From positions 806,001-870,000 of the forward strand of contig OZ244173.1 in NCBI GenBank assembly GCA_965216515.1: a DNA stretch of 64,000 nucleotides, read 5' to 3'. This stretch comes from CAXMRP01 sp965216515 (lineage in GTDB: Bacteria > Pseudomonadota > Alphaproteobacteria > Rhizobiales > Afifellaceae). A program made the translations under genes and the position numbers. Below are positions 35,081-42,209 of the stretch, piece after piece. Each line of letters begins with the position of its first letter. Position 1 is the stretch's first letter. The notes beneath the pieces were generated by a model, which did no database searches, was not told where the DNA came from, and worked only from the letters and a program-made list of their open reading frames with translations.

Positions 35081-36361
35081 ATGGCGCGATCCGGGCCGGA
35101 AACCGACCCGCCGAACAGGAATCAAGCCCAATCGGCGAAAGCCGGTCTGGACAAAGGGGACCGGCAAACCGAATCAGCGAAAGCCGGCCAGGGTGAACGG
35201 GACCGGCGGGCCGGACGGAGCCCGCAGACACGCCTTGTCCGCGGCGGCGAATTGTCGCGTGGCGGCCAGAGCCCCATCCCGCCGCCGATTGTACGCGCCT
35301 CCACCCTGCTCTACGACCATGCCGCCGACATGCGCACCCCCGGCAGCGTCCGCTATACATACGGACTGCGCGCCACGCCGACCATCGATGCGTTGACGAC
35401 CGCGGTCTCAGACCTGGAAAATGCCGCCGGCACCGTTCTCCTGCCTTCCGGCGCCGGCGCTGTCTCCATCGCCATGATGACGGTGGCCCAAACCGGCCAG
35501 ACCGTCTTTTTGCCCGACAATGTCTATGAGCCGACCCGCACGTTCTCCGATTCCGTCCTCGCCCGGATCGGTATGGACGTCCATTATTATGCGCCCCTGG
35601 ACACCGCAGCCCTGGCGGAAAGCGTCGGTGAGGATACCGCCGCCATATTCATCGAGGCGCCGGGATCGGGCACGTTCGAATTCCCGGACATTCCTGCCAT
35701 CGTCGATATCGCCCGGTCGGTGGGCGCCGCCACGATCATGGACAACACCTGGGCGACACCGCTCATCTACAAACCGCTCGACCATGGCATCGATCTGTCG
35801 GTCCAGGCCGGCACCAAATATCTCGGCGGCCATTCCGACCTTCTGATCGGCATGATCGCCGCCAACCGGGCCTGGTGGCCGCGGCTGCGCCGCACACACT
35901 GGTCTTTCGGCAATCAGGCCGGAACCGAGGAAATATGGCTGACGCTGCGCGGTATGCGGACCGCGAGCTTACGGCTCGACCGGCACGAGAAAAGCGCACT
36001 GGAGGTCGCCGGCTGGCTCGCCGGCCGGCCCGAAGTTGCAAATATCCTCCATCCGGCATTCCCCTCCTGCCCGGGTCACGACAACTGGAAGCGCATCTTT
36101 GGCCGCGCCACGGGGCTCTTTGCCTTTGAATTCGATGGGGACCGGGACCAGGCGGAGCGGTTTGCCGATGCCCTGCAGCTGGTCGGCCTCGGCTTTTCCT
36201 GGGGCGGCTATGCAAGCCTGGCCGTGATCGTCGACATCGACAATCGCCGCACCGTGCACCAGTGGACCGGCAGGCCGATCGTCCGGCTCTTTGTCGGGCT
36301 GGAGGATGTCGCCGACATCATTGCCGACCTGGACCAGGCGTTTGCAAAGTCCGCCCGCTGA
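35081..36361 (+). CDS. metC: Cystathionine beta-lyase (PLP enzyme), with N-terminal repeat extension
   Basis: 426 residues from the ATG at 35081, chosen because AGGAG lies 7 bases upstream; another ATG two codons earlier is too close to that site. The Cys/Met-metabolism PLP fold is clear: SVRYTYGLRATPTIDALTTA, SGAGAVSIAMM, the phosphate/aspartate region TIMDNTWATPL, and the PLP lysine in VQAGTKYLGGHSD. The enzyme cleaves cystathionine to homocysteine. Odd: about 50 N-terminal residues precede the expected start (TRLVRGG) and contain two 14-residue repeats (SAKAGLDKGDRQTE / SAKAGQGERDRRAG). metC divergent from aapJ is a rhizobial arrangement. Confidence 0.92.
   Translation: MARSGPETDPPNRNQAQSAKAGLDKGDRQTESAKAGQGERDRRAGRSPQTRLVRGGELSRGGQSPIPPPIVRASTLLYDHAADMRTPGSVRYTYGLRATPTIDALTTAVSDLENAAGTVLLPSGAGAVSIAMMTVAQTGQTVFLPDNVYEPTRTFSDSVLARIGMDVHYYAPLDTAALAESVGEDTAAIFIEAPGSGTFEFPDIPAIVDIARSVGAATIMDNTWATPLIYKPLDHGIDLSVQAGTKYLGGHSDLLIGMIAANRAWWPRLRRTHWSFGNQAGTEEIWLTLRGMRTASLRLDRHEKSALEVAGWLAGRPEVANILHPAFPSCPGHDNWKRIFGRATGLFAFEFDGDRDQAERFADALQLVGLGFSWGGYASLAVIVDIDNRRTVHQWTGRPIVRLFVGLEDVADIIADLDQAFAKSAR
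35130..35213. repeat. 42-bp in-frame tandem repeat in metC
   Basis: Two 42-bp units, 35130-35171 and 35172-35213, starting AATC(G/A)GCGAAAGCCGG, identical at most positions and exactly 14 codons long. They encode the charged N-terminal extension of MetC and are likely a slippage or duplication product. Confidence 0.8.
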
Positions 36362-36445
36362 GGCAGAGGGTGAAGGCCCGGCGCGGTCCCCCGCTGTGAA
36401 GACGGTCTGCGAAACGCAGCGTGGCGGAAGCGAAGGGGTGGAAAA

Positions 36446-36522
36446 TGGCGACCCCGGCAGGATTCGAACCTGCGACCGTCGGCTTAGAAGGCCGGTGCTC
36501 TGTCCAGCTGAGCTACGGGGCC
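36446..36522 (-). tRNA. tRNA-Arg (UCU)
   Basis: 77 nt including encoded CCA. Acceptor GGCCCCG/CGGGGTC with one G-T pair, D-arm GCTCAGCTGGACAGAGC, anticodon loop CTTCTAA reading TCT, T-arm GCAGGTTCGAATCCTGC. The outermost anticodon-stem pair appears mismatched (C27-A43), a minor oddity. Confidence 0.96.
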
Positions 36523-36614
36523 ACGTTTGCGCGCGCTGGCGCGATCATCGCCGGCTTGCGGCAACAGACGATTAACACGACAGCCGCCCAAAACCGACAG
36601 GGCCGGTCCGCCGG

Positions 36615-36926
36615 TCAATGCGTCCACGGCTGGCGCCGGTCGAAGCGGAAATTGTCGGAATACGACATCGGCTGCCGCTTCGGCTTTTGCGGCTCCAGCA
36701 CCAGGTAGGCGATGCCGTTGCGTTCCGCATATTCGGTTGCCGCCTGACGGCTGTCGAATGTCAGCCGAACCTGGCTCGCCATGTCGCCGCTGGACGTATA
36801 GCCCATGAGCGGCTCGATGCGGCGGGCCTGTTCGGGCGCAAACTCCAGCACCCAATGCCGGGTCTTGGCCTTGCCGGAGCTCATCGCGGTCTTGGAGGGT
36901 CGATAGATACGGGCGGTCATCGGCAT
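36615..36926 (-). CDS. Complex I accessory subunit, NDUFS4-like (ETC_C1_NDUFA4 family)
   Basis: 103 residues. The sequence ARIYRPSKTAMSSGKAKTRH WVLEF then the WTSSGD-like GYTSSGDMASQVRLTFDS and ATEYAERNGIAYLV are the signature of the 18-kDa accessory subunit of complex I (mitochondrial NDUFS4, NUYM in fungi), found in alphaproteobacteria outside the nuo operon. It is thought to stabilise the NADH-module attachment. Two start codons are possible (36926 or 36920); AGGA lies 4 bases before the first. It sits between tRNA-Arg and tRNA-Pro, transcribed in the same direction. Confidence 0.88.
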   Translation of the reverse strand: MPMTARIYRPSKTAMSSGKAKTRHWVLEFAPEQARRIEPLMGYTSSGDMASQVRLTFDSRQAATEYAERNGIAYLVLEPQKPKRQPMSYSDNFRFDRRQPWTH

Positions 36927-37025
36927 CACATCCTGCGTGACATCGGTTGGACAACGGCACGGCACCAATGGCGCCGGGCCCGGCCGCGTGTCAGCAGCGG
37001 CCATTGCGTCTTGGTCGGGACAACA

Positions 37026-37102
37026 TGGTCGGGGCAGCAGGATTTGAACCTGCGACCCCCTGCTCCCAAAGCAGGTGCGCTACCAGGCTGCGCCATGCCC
37101 CG
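37026..37102 (-). tRNA. tRNA-Pro (UGG)
   Basis: 77 nt including encoded CCA. Acceptor CGGGGCA/TGCCCCG, anticodon loop TTTGGGA reading TGG, D-arm GCGCAGCCTGGTAGCGC, T-arm GCAGGTTCAAATCCTGC, discriminator A. The 298 bp between it and the next gene hold nothing I can support. Confidence 0.97.
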
Positions 37103-37400
37103 CATATTGCCGTGCCGCGATGTACGCGGCTTTGGAACGTCCGGTCAAGCACATGTCCCGCCCGATCGCACCCCGCCATCGCCGGCATCACGGCGGCAGG
37201 CCGCATCCTGCCCGGCGCACCGGCGCGGCCGGCAAATGGCACTCGAATGATCGGCGCCGATCGGTTAAGTGTCGACAACCCCGATCGGCGACCTTGACCG
37301 CCGTCGCCGACGCAACGCCGGGATCATGCCGCCAAAATGGCGACGGCGCGCCGGTGCCCCCAAAACGCCCGCCGGCCGATCCGCCGGCCGGATCTAGCGA

Positions 37401-38639
37401 GTGCCGAAAATTCCCATGATCCCAGCCGGCAAAAACGCCATCCTCTTTGTCCTGATCACCGTCCTCATCGATTCCGCCGGCCTCGGCATCATCCTGCCGG
37501 TCATACCCGACCTGATCCACGACCTGACCGGCGAACCGCTCGCCGCGGCGACTAGGTGGGGCGGCCTTCTCTCGCTCACCTACGCACTGATGCAGTTTCT
37601 GTTCGGGCCTCTCATCGGCAATCTCAGCGACCGGTTCGGCCGGCGGCCGGTCCTGCTCTTGTCCCTGGGCACCATGGCCGTCGACTATCTGTTCATGGCG
37701 CTGGCGCCGGTCCTGGCCGTCCTCTTTGTCGGCCGGGCGATATCCGGCATCGCCGGCGCCACCTTCTCCACCGCCAATGCCGCCATCGCGGATATTTCAC
37801 CCCGGGAGAAGCGCGCCGCCAATTTCGGCCTGATCGGCGCCGCCTTCGGTTTCGGCTTCATCATCGGCCCACTGGTCGGCGGGCTGCTTGGCGAACTGGA
37901 TGCGCGCGCGCCCTTTTTCGCCGCAGCCGGCCTGGCCCTGGCCAACGGTATTTACGGCTATATCGTCTTTCCGGAGACCTTGGCCGCCAAAAACCGCCGG
38001 CGCTTCCAGATCCGCCGCGCCAATCCGCTCGGCGCCGCCCGCCAGGCCCGGCTTCGACCGGCGGTTGTCTGGTTGCTTGTCGCCGTCTTCTTCTACGACA
38101 TATCCCACTTCGTCTTCCCCGCCACCTGGAGCTTTTTCACCAAGGCCGCGTTTGACTGGTCCAGCACCCAGATCGGCTTGTCGCTGGCCGCCGTCGGCGC
38201 CGGTTTCGTATTCGTCCAGGGCTATCTGATCCGCATCATCCTGCCGCGGTTCGGCGAGCAGCGCACGGCGCTCATCGGCCTGGTGCTCAACATCGCCGGC
38301 CTGACCGGCATCGCCTTTGCCTCAAACGGTGCAATGATCTACGCCCTGCTGCCATTCACGGTCCTGGGTGCGGTCGTCGGACCGGCCATGAAAGGCCTCC
38401 TGGCCAACCGCGTGCCCGACGATTCCCAGGGCGAGCTTCAGGGCATGCTGGCGGCGATCTCCGGCCTGACCGCGATTATCAGCCCTGTGATGATGACCCA
38501 GATCCTTGCCTGGTTCATCGGCCCGGCGGCACCGGTGTATTTTCCCGGCGCCCCGTATCTCACCGCCGCCGCGCTCACCCTGGTCGCGATCCTGCCCTTC
38601 ACCATCGGCCTGAGGCGCCGCACCGGCGCGCCCGTCTAG
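37401..38639 (+). CDS. MFS transporter, TetA/TCR-type multidrug exporter
   Basis: 412 residues from a GTG at 37401 (407 from the ATG at 37416; no strong ribosome site decides between them). Twelve hydrophobic spans. Motifs of the drug:H+ antiporter-1 group: motif A GNLSDRFGRRPVLLLSLG between TM2 and TM3 and the GxGFIIGP motif C (AAFGFGFIIGPLVGGLLGEL) in TM5. Similar to tetracycline-type exporters, but the substrate cannot be read from sequence. Its stop overlaps the convergent DUF192 gene by 4 bp. Confidence 0.88.
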   Translation: MPKIPMIPAGKNAILFVLITVLIDSAGLGIILPVIPDLIHDLTGEPLAAATRWGGLLSLTYALMQFLFGPLIGNLSDRFGRRPVLLLSLGTMAVDYLFMALAPVLAVLFVGRAISGIAGATFSTANAAIADISPREKRAANFGLIGAAFGFGFIIGPLVGGLLGELDARAPFFAAAGLALANGIYGYIVFPETLAAKNRRRFQIRRANPLGAARQARLRPAVVWLLVAVFFYDISHFVFPATWSFFTKAAFDWSSTQIGLSLAAVGAGFVFVQGYLIRIILPRFGEQRTALIGLVLNIAGLTGIAFASNGAMIYALLPFTVLGAVVGPAMKGLLANRVPDDSQGELQGMLAAISGLTAIISPVMMTQILAWFIGPAAPVYFPGAPYLTAAALTLVAILPFTIGLRRRTGAPV

Positions 38640-39148
38640 GGTTCGGCGATCAGCGGTCCGGAGAGCAGGTCGCCCGTCTTGACCCCCAGTGCCTTCGCCC
38701 GGCCGCCATTGATCTCCAGCACATAGCGCGCCGGCTGCCGCGAGCTGACGGTCCGTTCCGAATAGGGCGTGGTGCGCGGCGCGATATGGACGATCGTCCC
38801 GTCCGAATCGGCAAACACCATGTCGAGCGGGATCGGCGTGTTGCGCATCCACATGGTGATGATCCGCGGCGTGCCGAAATCAAACAGCATGCCGTGGTCG
38901 GGCGGCAGGTGCCGGCGAAACATCAATCCGCGCGCCCGTTCATCCGGCGTCACCGCATGTTCAACGACAAAGGCGTGCGCCGCCGCCCCGGACCGGATCG
39001 TCAGCTCGTGGGTTCCGCCGGCCAGCGCCACCGAAGAGGCAAGAAGCAGGCCGCAAGCCACGGCAATCGCAACCCACCGGCCCGCGAAAGCGCACCGGCC
39101 GAAATCGGTCGGGCTTGGTGCCCGGCTGACGGAATGTCCATTGGCCAT
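38636..39148 (-). CDS. DUF192 family exported protein
   Basis: 170 residues. A basic N-terminus of about 25 residues is followed by a hydrophobic signal segment (WVAIAVACGLLLASSVALAG) and the DUF192 domain, recognised by ERARGLMFRRHLPPDHGMLF and TMWMRNTPIPLDMVFADSDG, then INGGRAKALGVKTGD. The family is a small beta-barrel of unknown function, usually periplasmic. In rhizobia such a gene often lies beside a cold-shock gene, as here (266 bp away). Confidence 0.88.
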   Translation of the reverse strand: MANGHSVSRAPSPTDFGRCAFAGRWVAIAVACGLLLASSVALAGGTHELTIRSGAAAHAFVVEHAVTPDERARGLMFRRHLPPDHGMLFDFGTPRIITMWMRNTPIPLDMVFADSDGTIVHIAPRTTPYSERTVSSRQPARYVLEINGGRAKALGVKTGDLLSGPLIAEP

Positions 39149-39198
39149 GCCGGCATCATGGCGCGCTGGCAGCGGAAATCAATGGCCGGCGTTCTGCT

Positions 39199-39240
39199 GC
39201 CGTCCTCCCGGCGCCGTCATCCCGGCGCCGTCATCCCGGC
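39199..39240. repeat. Three 14-bp tandem repeats
   Basis: GCCGTC(C/A)TCCCGGC occurs three times in direct succession at 39199-39212, 39213-39226 and 39227-39240; the last two are identical. Located in the 266-bp gap between DUF192 and the cold-shock gene, which otherwise shows no gene. Confidence 0.8.
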
Positions 39241-39414
39241 GCCACCCTCACGCCGCCATCGTCGTGCCGATGCCCGCCTTTGACCCAACGGGACCGCGGC
39301 CCGGGACCGGATGCCGGATCAGGAGCCCCCGGCGGAAGCCGGATCCGGCGACCAAGTCGCCGCACCCACAAGGTGCCGGTTGGCAGTCATGGACAAGACC
39401 GGCGCCCGGCTGGT

Positions 39415-40017
39415 CTAGTGGGATGTTTGGATATGTTCGCCCTCGAACGGCCGGATTTCAGCGGCCATCAGGCCCTTTGGCCCCTCGCCGTAGCGGACGA
39501 TCACGGTCTGGCCGGGCTTCAGCTCGGTCATGCCGTACCGCCGGAGCGTCTCCATGTGGACAAAGATGTCCGGCTCGCCTTCGCCTTCCGACACGAACCC
39601 GTAGCCCCGGATGCGATTGAACCATTTGACGACCGCCTTCACCTCCGGACTGGACGGGCTAACCGTGGTCCGCTGACGGCTCGGCGGCATCTGGGACGGA
39701 TGGGTGGCGGTCGATTCGTCCATCGACAACACCCGGAAGGCCTGCAGGCCCTTGTCCCGCTCCAGCACCTCGCAGACAATCCGCGCGCCCTCATAGGCGG
39801 TCTGGTAGCCATCCCGGCGCAGGCAGGTCACATGCAGCAGGACATCGGCCATGCCGTTGTCGGGCACAATGAAGCCGAATCCCTTCGCCACATCGAACCA
39901 TTTGATCGTGCCTGCAATTTCAATGAGATCGACAGGTGCTTCGTTCTGGATGGAGTCTTCAAGTCTGTCGACCGATGTGTCCACACCAGCCGCATCCGAA
40001 GTTGGTTTACCCCCCAT
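39415..40017 (-). CDS. Double cold-shock-domain protein
   Basis: 200 residues with two cold-shock domains: residues about 36-100 (GTIKWFDVAKGFGFIVPDNG, then ADVLLHV) and about 126-195 (AVVKWFNRIRGYGFVSEGEG, then PDIFVHMETLRRYG). The RNP1-type motifs are KGFGFI and RGYGFV. Single-stranded nucleic acid binding is expected. The fused two-domain form is characteristic of Hyphomicrobiales. The ATG at 40017 yields MGGKPTSDAAGVD; the frame upstream of it is non-coding. Confidence 0.92.
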   Translation of the reverse strand: MGGKPTSDAAGVDTSVDRLEDSIQNEAPVDLIEIAGTIKWFDVAKGFGFIVPDNGMADVLLHVTCLRRDGYQTAYEGARIVCEVLERDKGLQAFRVLSMDESTATHPSQMPPSRQRTTVSPSSPEVKAVVKWFNRIRGYGFVSEGEGEPDIFVHMETLRRYGMTELKPGQTVIVRYGEGPKGLMAAEIRPFEGEHIQTSH

Positions 40018-40426
40018 GTCGCCTGATCCCAATTTTCGCCAGTCCGGCCGCCGTTCCAGTCCTGTGACGCATCTTGCCGGCCGATCCGTTTTGCCTCTTA
40101 AACGGCACCGGTGACGCGTTCGTCTTGATTCGTCATTCAGATTAACACCAGCGCGCACCTCCGCTGCAACATTTTTGCAACGTTTCCCCATGGAACGGCC
40201 CATTCAATTGCGAACTGTGGAAACCGGGCCACACATCGGCGATGGATTTTCCCCGGACTTCGGCCTAGAAACGGATTTCCAGCCCGGACACGGCGTGGCG
40301 ATCCATCAAATCCAGACCGGCCCGACACCGAACACGCGCCGGGCCCGTCATCGCACCGGCCACCGCGCCGGTCGATGGGCCCGGATCGATGCCCGGACTG
40401 GCGGGAGACCAACGGGAGAAGCTGCC
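40018..40426. other. 409-bp gene-free gap with a TGCAAC direct repeat
   Basis: This divergent gap serves the cold-shock gene (minus) and gloA (plus). It contains TGCAAC twice, at 40165-40170 and 40176-40181, an 11-bp spacing that would place both on one face of the helix. No coding frame looks convincing. The long cold-shock leader (over 100 nt) would fit temperature-dependent RNA folding, but no conserved cold box was recognised. Confidence 0.5.
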
Positions 40427-40867
40427 ATGAAATATCTGCACGTGATGGTCCGGATCACGGACATCGACGATTCGCTTCGTTTCTATGCCGGCCACCTCGG
40501 CATGGTGGAGGTGCGCCGCGTCGACAACGAGGCCGGCCGCTACACCAATATATTTCTCGCCGCGCCCGACGACCTGGAGCGGGCGCAATCGGAACGCGCG
40601 CCGGTTCTGGAACTCACCTACAACTGGGATCCGGAGGTCTATACCGGCGGCCGGAATTTCGGCCACCTCGCCTTTGCGGTCGACAATATCTACGACACCT
40701 GCCAGATGCTCATGGACGCCGGCGTCACCATCAACCGGCCGCCGCGCGACGGCAACATGGCGTTTGTCCGCTCACCCGACAACATCTCCATTGAGATCCT
40801 GCAAAAGGGCGACGCCCTGCCGCCCAGGGAGCCTTGGGCGTCCATGGGCAACACCGGCGAATGGTAG
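40427..40867 (+). CDS. gloA: Lactoylglutathione lyase (glyoxalase I)
   Basis: 146 residues, VOC superfamily metalloenzyme that converts the hemithioacetal of methylglyoxal and glutathione to lactoylglutathione. Seen: KYLHVMVRITDIDDSLRFYA (metal-binding His), LELTYNWDPEVYTGGRNFGH (with metal-binding Glu and His of the second repeat) and DNISIEILQKG. ATG at 40427 has GGGAG upstream; earlier frame is non-coding. Confidence 0.92.
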   Translation: MKYLHVMVRITDIDDSLRFYAGHLGMVEVRRVDNEAGRYTNIFLAAPDDLERAQSERAPVLELTYNWDPEVYTGGRNFGHLAFAVDNIYDTCQMLMDAGVTINRPPRDGNMAFVRSPDNISIEILQKGDALPPREPWASMGNTGEW

Positions 40868-40989
40868 AGCCCTGGCGCCACTGTTCCGGCAACCGGCCCG
40901 CCGGCCCGGACATGCTCGGGCATTTCCTGTCCGCGCGCGCCGTTTCCGCCTTGCCCCGCGCCACGGCCCTCACTATAACGCGCCGCGAC

Positions 40990-41065
40990 GCGCCCTTCGT
41001 CTAGAGGTCTAGGACGCCGCCCTTTCACGGCGGAAACAGGGGTTCGATTCCCCTAGGGCGCGCCA
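40990..41065 (+). tRNA. tRNA-Glu (UUC)
   Basis: 76 nt including encoded CCA. Acceptor GCGCCCT/AGGGCGC, D-arm GTCTAGAGGTCTAGGAC, anticodon loop CTTTCAC reading TTC, T-arm CAGGGGTTCGATTCCCCT. Its last bases are part of the tandem repeat that follows. Confidence 0.97.
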
Positions 41066-41104
41066 TCTGCCATCGCGCCATCTGCCATCGCGCCATCTGC
41101 CATC
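41060..41104. repeat. Triplicated 3' end of tRNA-Glu
   Basis: The 15-bp unit GCGCCATCTGCCATC occurs three times in perfect tandem (41060-41074, 41075-41089, 41090-41104). The first unit begins with the tRNA-Glu terminal GCGCCA, so each extra unit carries a copy of the CCA end. Probably slippage, but tRNA 3' ends are also recombination sites. Confidence 0.9.
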
Positions 41105-41246
41105 CGGGCCGGCTGCCCGGACCGGCCCTGCGGCACCACCTGTAACGCATTCGCCACACCGCCCGGTTCGCAGCCCGTTCCTCCACATCGGCATTTGTTC
41201 AGCCCCCGCCCCGCTGGTATGCTCGGTGCGGGACAAGGGGAATCAA

Positions 41247-42188
41247 ATGAACGCCCGCGCGATCCTTGCCGGTTTTGCCCTGCTCGCCGCCACTCTGCCG
41301 GCCGGTGCTGCCGGCAATACCGGTACGGCGGTGTCGGTGGCCACGCTCGCCTCGGTCAGCGGCAGCGGCGGAAAGCGCACGCTGGTCAGGGGCATGACGG
41401 TGGAACGCGGCGAGACCGTCATCACCAACCGCAGCGGCCTTGCCCAGTTTGAATTCGAGGATGGCACCCGTATCGTCGTCGGGCCGAATTCCAAGCTCCT
41501 GATCGAACAGTACCTGATGGATTCCAACGGCAAGGCGCGCAAATTCACCGTCAATGCAATCAGCGGCACGTTCCGATTTCTGAGCGGGAACAGCAGGAAA
41601 GAAGCCTACGCCATCCGCACGCCGACGGCGACCCTCGGCATCCGCGGCACGGTCTTCGATCTGACCGTCGACCTCAATGGCCAGACCGATGTCCTGCTCC
41701 ACGAGGGCGCGGCGCGTCTGTGCGGCGTCGATCGGCGGTGCGTGGAGCTGGAGGACGACTGCGCGCTCGGCACCACGGGACGTGTCCGGCGCACCCGGGT
41801 CGTGGATGACAGCAACGACCAGGCTGTCACGATCCGCGAGCGTTTTCCCTTCGTCCGGCGCCAGCGTCCGTTGCGCCGGGATTTCCGCATCGATGCCCGC
41901 TCCTGCTCCGACACCCGCCGCGCGGCGATACGCGATGAAAAGCGGCGCGCGGCGCCCCGGCCACCGGAGCAGCGGCAACAGGCCGCCCTGCCCCCGGCCC
42001 CGCCCCCCGAACCAACCCCCGAACCGCCCACCACGGATATCGGCAATCCCGGCAATGGCGGATCGCAGGGCAATGCCGGACCCGACCCCGGTGGATCCAA
42101 GGGCGATCCCGGCATCGGCAATGGCGACAACAATCCCGGCAACAGCGGCGACAATCCCGGCAACGGCGGCGGCCGCGGGAACGGCTGA
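41247..42188 (+). CDS. Exported FecR-domain protein with Pro/Gly-rich tail
   Basis: 313 residues. Signal peptide residues 1-22 (ILAGFALLAATLPAGAAG), then a FecR domain (about 30-160) with GMTVERGETVITNRSGLAQF, DGTRIVVGPNSKLLIEQYL and the RTPTATLGIRGTVFDL motif. After two Cys pairs comes an Arg-rich region and a low-complexity C-terminus of Pro-Glu and then Gly-Asn-Asp repeats (NPGNSGDNPGNGGGRGNG). GGGG lies upstream of the ATG at 41247. No FecI-type sigma factor or TonB receptor gene is nearby, so it is not a classical iron-uptake anti-sigma factor; a cell-surface or scaffold role is possible. Confidence 0.85.
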   Translation: MNARAILAGFALLAATLPAGAAGNTGTAVSVATLASVSGSGGKRTLVRGMTVERGETVITNRSGLAQFEFEDGTRIVVGPNSKLLIEQYLMDSNGKARKFTVNAISGTFRFLSGNSRKEAYAIRTPTATLGIRGTVFDLTVDLNGQTDVLLHEGAARLCGVDRRCVELEDDCALGTTGRVRRTRVVDDSNDQAVTIRERFPFVRRQRPLRRDFRIDARSCSDTRRAAIRDEKRRAAPRPPEQRQQAALPPAPPPEPTPEPPTTDIGNPGNGGSQGNAGPDPGGSKGDPGIGNGDNNPGNSGDNPGNGGGRGNG

Positions 42189-42209
42189 GACGGGCTGGCG
42201 CCAGGCGCC

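Noticed and set aside
41060..41104. CRISPR-like short repeats
   Set aside because: The units are directly adjacent without spacers and only 15 bp long. No CRISPR array or cas gene exists in the window.
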